From Alteromonadaceae bacterium (GTDB lineage Bacteria; Pseudomonadota; Gammaproteobacteria; Pseudomonadales; Oleiphilaceae): a stretch of 17,422 nucleotides of DNA. Location of the stretch: NCBI GenBank assembly GCA_013393545.1, contig JABXHG010000134.1, positions 1 through 17,422 of the forward strand, in the 5' to 3' direction. This document shows positions 13,937 through 17,422 of this stretch, piece after piece. Under the pieces are notes generated by a model that ran no database searches, had not been told where the DNA came from, and was given only the letters and a program-made list of their open reading frames with translations. Position 1 is the stretch's first letter, and every line of letters begins with the position of its first letter. A program made the position numbers and the translations under genes.

Positions 13937-14947
13937 GTGGACGTATCCCGTGTGGATCTCAACCTGCTGGTGTACCTGGATGTGTTGCTGCGCGAACGTA
14001 ACGTTACCAAGGCTGCCAACCATCTGGGCATTACCCAGCCGGCCATGAGTAACGGTTTGCGCCGTTTGCGGGATCTGTTCGGTGACCCTTTGCTGGTGCG
14101 CACCAGCGAAGGCATGAGTGCCACGGAAAGGGCCAGGGAACTGCAGCCCATGGTTCGGGCTATTCTCTCTGATATTGAACAGGCGGTGCAGGAGAAAACC
14201 CCCTTTTCTGCGGCGGATAGCCAGCGGGTGTTCCGCATCATGGCCAGTGATTACGCCGAATCCTGCCTGATGCCCAGGGTGCTGCGCCGGCTACGTCAGG
14301 AAGCGCCGGGCATCACCCTGGACGTGCTCACACCCAGTGACGTCAGCTTTCTGGATGTGGAGCAGGGCCGGCTGGACATGGCCATTAACCGCTTTGACAA
14401 GATTCCCCAGTCGTTCCACCAGAAAACCCTGTGGACCGAATATTTTGCCTGTTCGATGAATTCTCGAAATCCGATCCTGAAAGAGCCGTTCACCCTGGAA
14501 ACCTATCTGGCCGCCAGTCATATCTGGGTCAGTAAAACCGGTTTCGGCGTGGGTGTAGGCGTGAATCCGAAAGATGTACAGCGCCTGGGCTGGGTGGATG
14601 AAGCACTGGGCCGTATGGGCCGGAAGCGGCAGATCTCTGTGTTCACCCGCCATTATCAGGTCGCCATGCTACTGGCCGAACAGCACGATCTGATTGCTAC
14701 TCTGCCTTCCCGGGCAGCCTGGCTGCAGAAAGACAATCCGGATCTGGTGGTGAAAGTGCCGCCGTTCGAGATTCCGCCGTTCGAATTGAAAATGGCCTGG
14801 AGCCCGCTGCTGCAGCACAACACAGACCACCAGTGGCTGCGCCGGTTGATCGTTGAGGTGGCCGAGGAAGTGGATGAGGAATTTGCCCCGTTTGGGGCGC
14901 GTTTTGAGTCGCCCCAGACCTTATCCGGGCGGCATTCAGAGCGGTAG
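13937..14947 (+). CDS. LysR-family transcriptional regulator (NahR/DntR-like subgroup)
   Basis: The 336-aa product has the LysR helix-turn-helix at about residues 4-62 (VDLNLLVYLDVLL, then NVTKAANHLGITQPAMSNGL, then FGDPLLVRTSEG) and a periplasmic-binding-protein-like effector domain in the remainder. The wording of the DNA-binding part (SNGLRRLRDLFGDPLLVRTSEGMSATERA) resembles the NahR/DntR/LinR group, but the effector cannot be predicted. Start choice: GTG at 13937 has GAGGAG at 13925-13930, ideally spaced, and gives the usual short N-terminus; the GTG at 13919 would add six residues and has no good Shine-Dalgarno. It diverges from the 257-aa/kinase operon, the usual LysR arrangement with its target. 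Its 3' end overlaps the convergent acetyltransferase gene by 12 bp. Confidence 0.93.
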   Translation: MDVSRVDLNLLVYLDVLLRERNVTKAANHLGITQPAMSNGLRRLRDLFGDPLLVRTSEGMSATERARELQPMVRAILSDIEQAVQEKTPFSAADSQRVFRIMASDYAESCLMPRVLRRLRQEAPGITLDVLTPSDVSFLDVEQGRLDMAINRFDKIPQSFHQKTLWTEYFACSMNSRNPILKEPFTLETYLAASHIWVSKTGFGVGVGVNPKDVQRLGWVDEALGRMGRKRQISVFTRHYQVAMLLAEQHDLIATLPSRAAWLQKDNPDLVVKVPPFEIPPFELKMAWSPLLQHNTDHQWLRRLIVEVAEEVDEEFAPFGARFESPQTLSGRHSER

Positions 14948-15901
14948 TTCGCGCAGCTCCAGAGAAGGCCGGGCGGCGTCCCACATGCGCTGGAAACTTT
15001 CTTCCAGCAGCTTGATGCGGCCGGCGCCCTGAAAACTGGCAAAGCCTTCTGGCTTGTTGAAATCGTGTCGGTAGAGCAGGCCTTCACGATCAACCAGCAT
15101 GTAAGGCTGGTCTTCGGTTGGGTAGTCGGTATTCACCAAACGCAGCTGAATACGGCTGGACAAGCGACGCATCAACTCCACCAGTTGGTGTCGGCGTTTG
15201 ACCAGCGGTGAATCGTCGTGGATCAGCAGGCGCACATCGCTGAGCCGGTGTGCACGGGCAAGAGTGGAGACCAGCTCCTTGAACCGGTAACGATCGTAGA
15301 ATTCGTGTTCCAGTGTCTGGTCATACAACCACAATCGCTGCCGGGCCTGGCCGGCCAGTGAATCCATCAGCCCCAGCATGGGCGGGGCGCTTTGAAACAG
15401 CCAGCTTTCGCTGTCCTCGCCAAGCAGCAGCGGATTCCGATGGTCGGGACCGGCCTCGCTGGCCAGTTGCGGCGCCAGGCAGCGCATGGCTAGATGGGGA
15501 ATGCCGGCCTCTTCGTACACATCGGAACAGACGTGAAAGCCGCTACCGAGGTATAGGCCGGTAGCGTGCTGTTGGGAAGACAATTCCAGTTCCGAATAGC
15601 GCCCGGCGGACTCCCCCAGCAGGTGGCGCATCATCGCCTTACCGACGCCTTTACCTCTGTATTCGGGCAATACCGCCATCCGGCCGATATGGCCGGTTTC
15701 CTCGAGTGTGGCAAACAGTCTGGCGGTAGCAATGGGCTGGTTGTCCGGTGTGACCGCCAGATAGTGATCGGCGATATCGTCGGTATCGTCCCATTCCAGC
15801 TCGGGCGGGACTTTCTGTTCTTCGGTGAACACCTGCCGGCGAATGTCCCGCAGGGCGGCGGGTGCCAGTTGCCAGCTGTATTTGCGGATTCTCAGGTCCA
15901 T
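14936..15901 (-). CDS. GNAT acetyltransferase fused to a phospholipase D-like C-terminal domain
   Basis: Two domains are visible in 321 aa. Residues 1-140 are a GNAT fold of the ElaA/YjcF sort: FTEEQKVPPELEWDD, the strand HIGRMAVLPEYR and the acetyl-CoA loop RGKGVGKAM (82-90), then GLYLGSGFHV. Residues about 175-310 look like a single phospholipase D-like unit without clear HKD catalytic motifs: LWLYDQTLEHEFYDR, VRLLIHDDSPLVKRRHQLVELMRRL, IQLRLVN, YMLVDREGLLYRHD. The second half is probably non-catalytic. The acceptor substrate is unknown. It starts 3 bp after the roxA stop and is the last gene of purB-roxA-acetyltransferase. Its stop lies inside the lysR gene (12-bp overlap). I recall the same trio in Pseudomonas. 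Confidence 0.85.
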   Translation of the reverse strand: MDLRIRKYSWQLAPAALRDIRRQVFTEEQKVPPELEWDDTDDIADHYLAVTPDNQPIATARLFATLEETGHIGRMAVLPEYRGKGVGKAMMRHLLGESAGRYSELELSSQQHATGLYLGSGFHVCSDVYEEAGIPHLAMRCLAPQLASEAGPDHRNPLLLGEDSESWLFQSAPPMLGLMDSLAGQARQRLWLYDQTLEHEFYDRYRFKELVSTLARAHRLSDVRLLIHDDSPLVKRRHQLVELMRRLSSRIQLRLVNTDYPTEDQPYMLVDREGLLYRHDFNKPEGFASFQGAGRIKLLEESFQRMWDAARPSLELRELPL

Positions 15902-15904
15902 GAT

Positions 15905-17056
15905 TTACTCGAAATAAACCGAGCCCTGGTTGTACAGGTTGGTGAGCAGACCCAGCAGGGCCTTGTCACCGGCGAATTCCGCCAGGGCGTGCATGTCGAT
16001 CCGGGCGCCGGCGCAAAGCAGGGCTGCCAGTGGCCGGGCGTCGCCTTTTAACAAGTATTGTTCGCCATCGACAAACAGCGCGGTGTCGGTGTCAAAATCA
16101 TGATAGGCGAACCGGGAGCCCTCGTTCCAGCGCAGCTGTTCACCGGCTTCGATAGCTTCGGCCAGGTCTTCCGGAGCGGCTGGCTCCTCCGCCGGTACCA
16201 CGATATCCAGGCTTTTGGGGGCGGTGGTGAATTGGCCGAACCAAAGGGCCATCTGTCGGCGGTCGCCCAGTTGTTCACGTATCACTGCGCCCACCCGGTC
16301 TATCACCTCGCTGCCGATGGTGCCCGGGTTGTCCTGCAATTGCAGATCCGGGTCGTCCAGGTGCTCGTCGGCCTCGGGGCGTTGGGACAGGAAATCGGTG
16401 AAGCTGGTGAGCACGTCGTCCACGGTGGGCGAACGGAAACCCACCGACAGGGTGATGCAGTCGTCCTCGGCCACGCCGTGATGGCCAATACCGGGAGGAA
16501 GATAAAGCATGTCGCCCGGCTCCAGGGTGACGGTTTCCTCGCCATCCCAGCTGCTGAGGATACGCAATGGGGTGCCTTCCACGCGGGGTGAGTTGTGGTC
16601 GCAGTGACCGCCAAAGGTCCAGCGGCGATGCCCCTGGGCCTGCAGCAGGAAGACATCGTACATGTCGTAGTGGGGGCCAACGCTGCCGCCCTTGGGGGCG
16701 TAGCTGGCCATGATGTCGTCCAGGCGCCAGTTGGGGATGAAGCGGAAGTGCTCGAGTAAGTCGGCCACCTCCGGCACCCAGTGGTCCAGGCCCTGCACGA
16801 GCAGAGTCCAGTCCTGTTCGGGCATTTCTGAAAAGCGTTCAGGCGTGAAAGGCCCGTTGAACAGCTGCCAGGGCTTGCCGTTGTGTTCCTCCACCACGAT
16901 GCGGGATTCCACCGCTTCTTCGCAGGCCAGGCCGGCCAGTTCGTCCTGGCTGACCGGGCACTGGAAGCCGGGAAATGCCTGGCGGATGACCAGCGGCTTT
17001 TTCTGCCAGTAGTCCCTTAAAAACTCCGAGGGGCTGATGCCGCCAAGCATGTCCAT
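15905..17056 (-). CDS. roxA: Ribosomal oxygenase RoxA (YcfD), uL16 arginine hydroxylase
   Basis: RoxA is a 2-oxoglutarate/Fe(II) JmjC-type dioxygenase; the E. coli enzyme hydroxylates Arg81 of ribosomal protein uL16. The 383-aa product fits the family (E. coli 373). The iron ligands are visible: His129 and Asp131 in GPHYDMYDVF and His192 in YLPPGIGHHG. Family blocks FLRDYWQKKPLVIRQAFP near the N-terminus and GHRRWTFGG after the first ligands are present. The C-terminal domain after residue 230 is the usual dimerisation and winged-helix part. The ATG at 17056 has AGGAG 7 bases upstream; a longer reading from 17101 would overlap the purB end and has no support. It starts 16 bp after purB and is followed 3 bp later by the acetyltransferase gene. 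Confidence 0.92.
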   Translation of the reverse strand: MDMLGGISPSEFLRDYWQKKPLVIRQAFPGFQCPVSQDELAGLACEEAVESRIVVEEHNGKPWQLFNGPFTPERFSEMPEQDWTLLVQGLDHWVPEVADLLEHFRFIPNWRLDDIMASYAPKGGSVGPHYDMYDVFLLQAQGHRRWTFGGHCDHNSPRVEGTPLRILSSWDGEETVTLEPGDMLYLPPGIGHHGVAEDDCITLSVGFRSPTVDDVLTSFTDFLSQRPEADEHLDDPDLQLQDNPGTIGSEVIDRVGAVIREQLGDRRQMALWFGQFTTAPKSLDIVVPAEEPAAPEDLAEAIEAGEQLRWNEGSRFAYHDFDTDTALFVDGEQYLLKGDARPLAALLCAGARIDMHALAEFAGDKALLGLLTNLYNQGSVYFE

Positions 17057-17072
17057 GGTGCTTCTCCTGCGA

Positions 17073-17422
17073 TTAAATGTTGCGGGCCTGCTCGATAGCA
17101 TTGCCGATGTAGTTGTCCGGCGTCAGGCTGCGCAATTCGGCCTTGGCCTGTTCCGGAATATCCAGCGTCTCGACAAAATTCTTGATCACCTCGGGGGTCA
17201 TCGCCTTGCCGCGCGTCAACTCCTTAAGCTTCTCGTAGGGCTTTTCAATGTTGTAGCGGCGCATGACGGTCTGGATCGGCTCGGCCAGCACTTCCCAGGC
17301 GTTCTTAAGATCCTCGTTCCGACTCGACGGGTTGATTTCCAGCCTGCCCAGCCCCTTCAGGTTGGACCCGTAGGCCATCAGGCGGTGAGCCACGCAGCCC
17401 CCCAGGTTACGCACCACGGGGG
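17073..17422 (-). CDS. purB: Adenylosuccinate lyase, C-terminal fragment (runs off the right edge)
   Basis: PurB cleaves SAICAR and adenylosuccinate in purine synthesis. About 116 codons of its C-terminus are present in an open frame that continues past the window edge. The block WEVLAEPIQTVMRRYNIEKP with YEKLKELTRGK directly after it is diagnostic, and the ending LTPDNYIGNAIEQARNI matches the PurB tail. The final 40 codons toward the edge are oddly diverged from the family in RNLGGCVAHRLMAYGSN, where RNLGVGIG-like sequence is expected, again as single-base changes (see findings). The catalytic signature loop lies beyond the window. It is upstream of roxA by 16 bp and the two are almost surely co-transcribed. 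Confidence 0.9.
   Translation of the reverse strand, partial: PVVRNLGGCVAHRLMAYGSNLKGLGRLEINPSSRNEDLKNAWEVLAEPIQTVMRRYNIEKPYEKLKELTRGKAMTPEVIKNFVETLDIPEQAKAELRSLTPDNYIGNAIEQARNI

Noticed and set aside
1..17422. Mobile elements, CRISPR arrays, toxin-antitoxin or defence genes
   Set aside because: I looked for short regular repeats, transposase or integrase motifs, tRNA-like ends and small paired genes. None is present; gene order and content look like stable core chromosome.

Overview
The window looks like a piece of chromosome from a GC-rich marine gammaproteobacterium. Protein flavour and gene order suggest Marinobacter or a close relative. This is a judgement from remembered family sequences; no search was run. 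Almost everything is housekeeping or core-genome. I see no insertion sequence, integrase, phage gene, CRISPR array, tRNA or rRNA gene, and no stretch over 300 bases lacks a gene.

Layout. Left edge, minus strand: the first 58 codons of ccoN (cbb3 oxidase catalytic subunit), with an Anr/FNR box upstream. Plus strand: an alpha/beta hydrolase coupled to rlmM. A small monooxygenase-fold gene (minus) converges on rlmM and diverges from tusA (plus), which converges on dsbD (minus). dsbD diverges from epmC-rhlB-pdxB (plus). pdxB overlaps htpX (minus) tail to tail. Upstream of htpX, on the same strand, lie a 157-aa unknown gene, alaA, a hybrid histidine kinase and a 257-aa membrane-anchored unknown whose stop codon overlaps the kinase start. 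That unknown diverges from a LysR regulator (plus), which overlaps a two-domain acetyltransferase tail to tail. The acetyltransferase is last in a minus-strand purB-roxA-acetyltransferase operon that runs off the right edge.

How the genes relate. Several products act on the translation machinery: RlmM (23S rRNA), RoxA (ribosomal protein uL16), EpmC (elongation factor P), TusA (sulfur relay to tRNA) and RhlB (RNA turnover). DsbD and HtpX serve envelope redox balance and membrane quality control. PdxB, AlaA and PurB are central metabolism. The least understood part is about 9-16 kb: the LysR / 257-aa membrane protein / hybrid kinase cluster, the 157-aa protein beside htpX, and the C-terminal half of the acetyltransferase.

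The best regulatory signals are the Anr box placed to give class II activation of ccoN and a good heat-shock (sigma-32) promoter before htpX. Both extreme ends of the window carry dense single-base changes in normally invariant protein segments, which suggests a contig with poor-quality ends. I found no convincing new multi-gene system. The kinase cluster is the nearest candidate.
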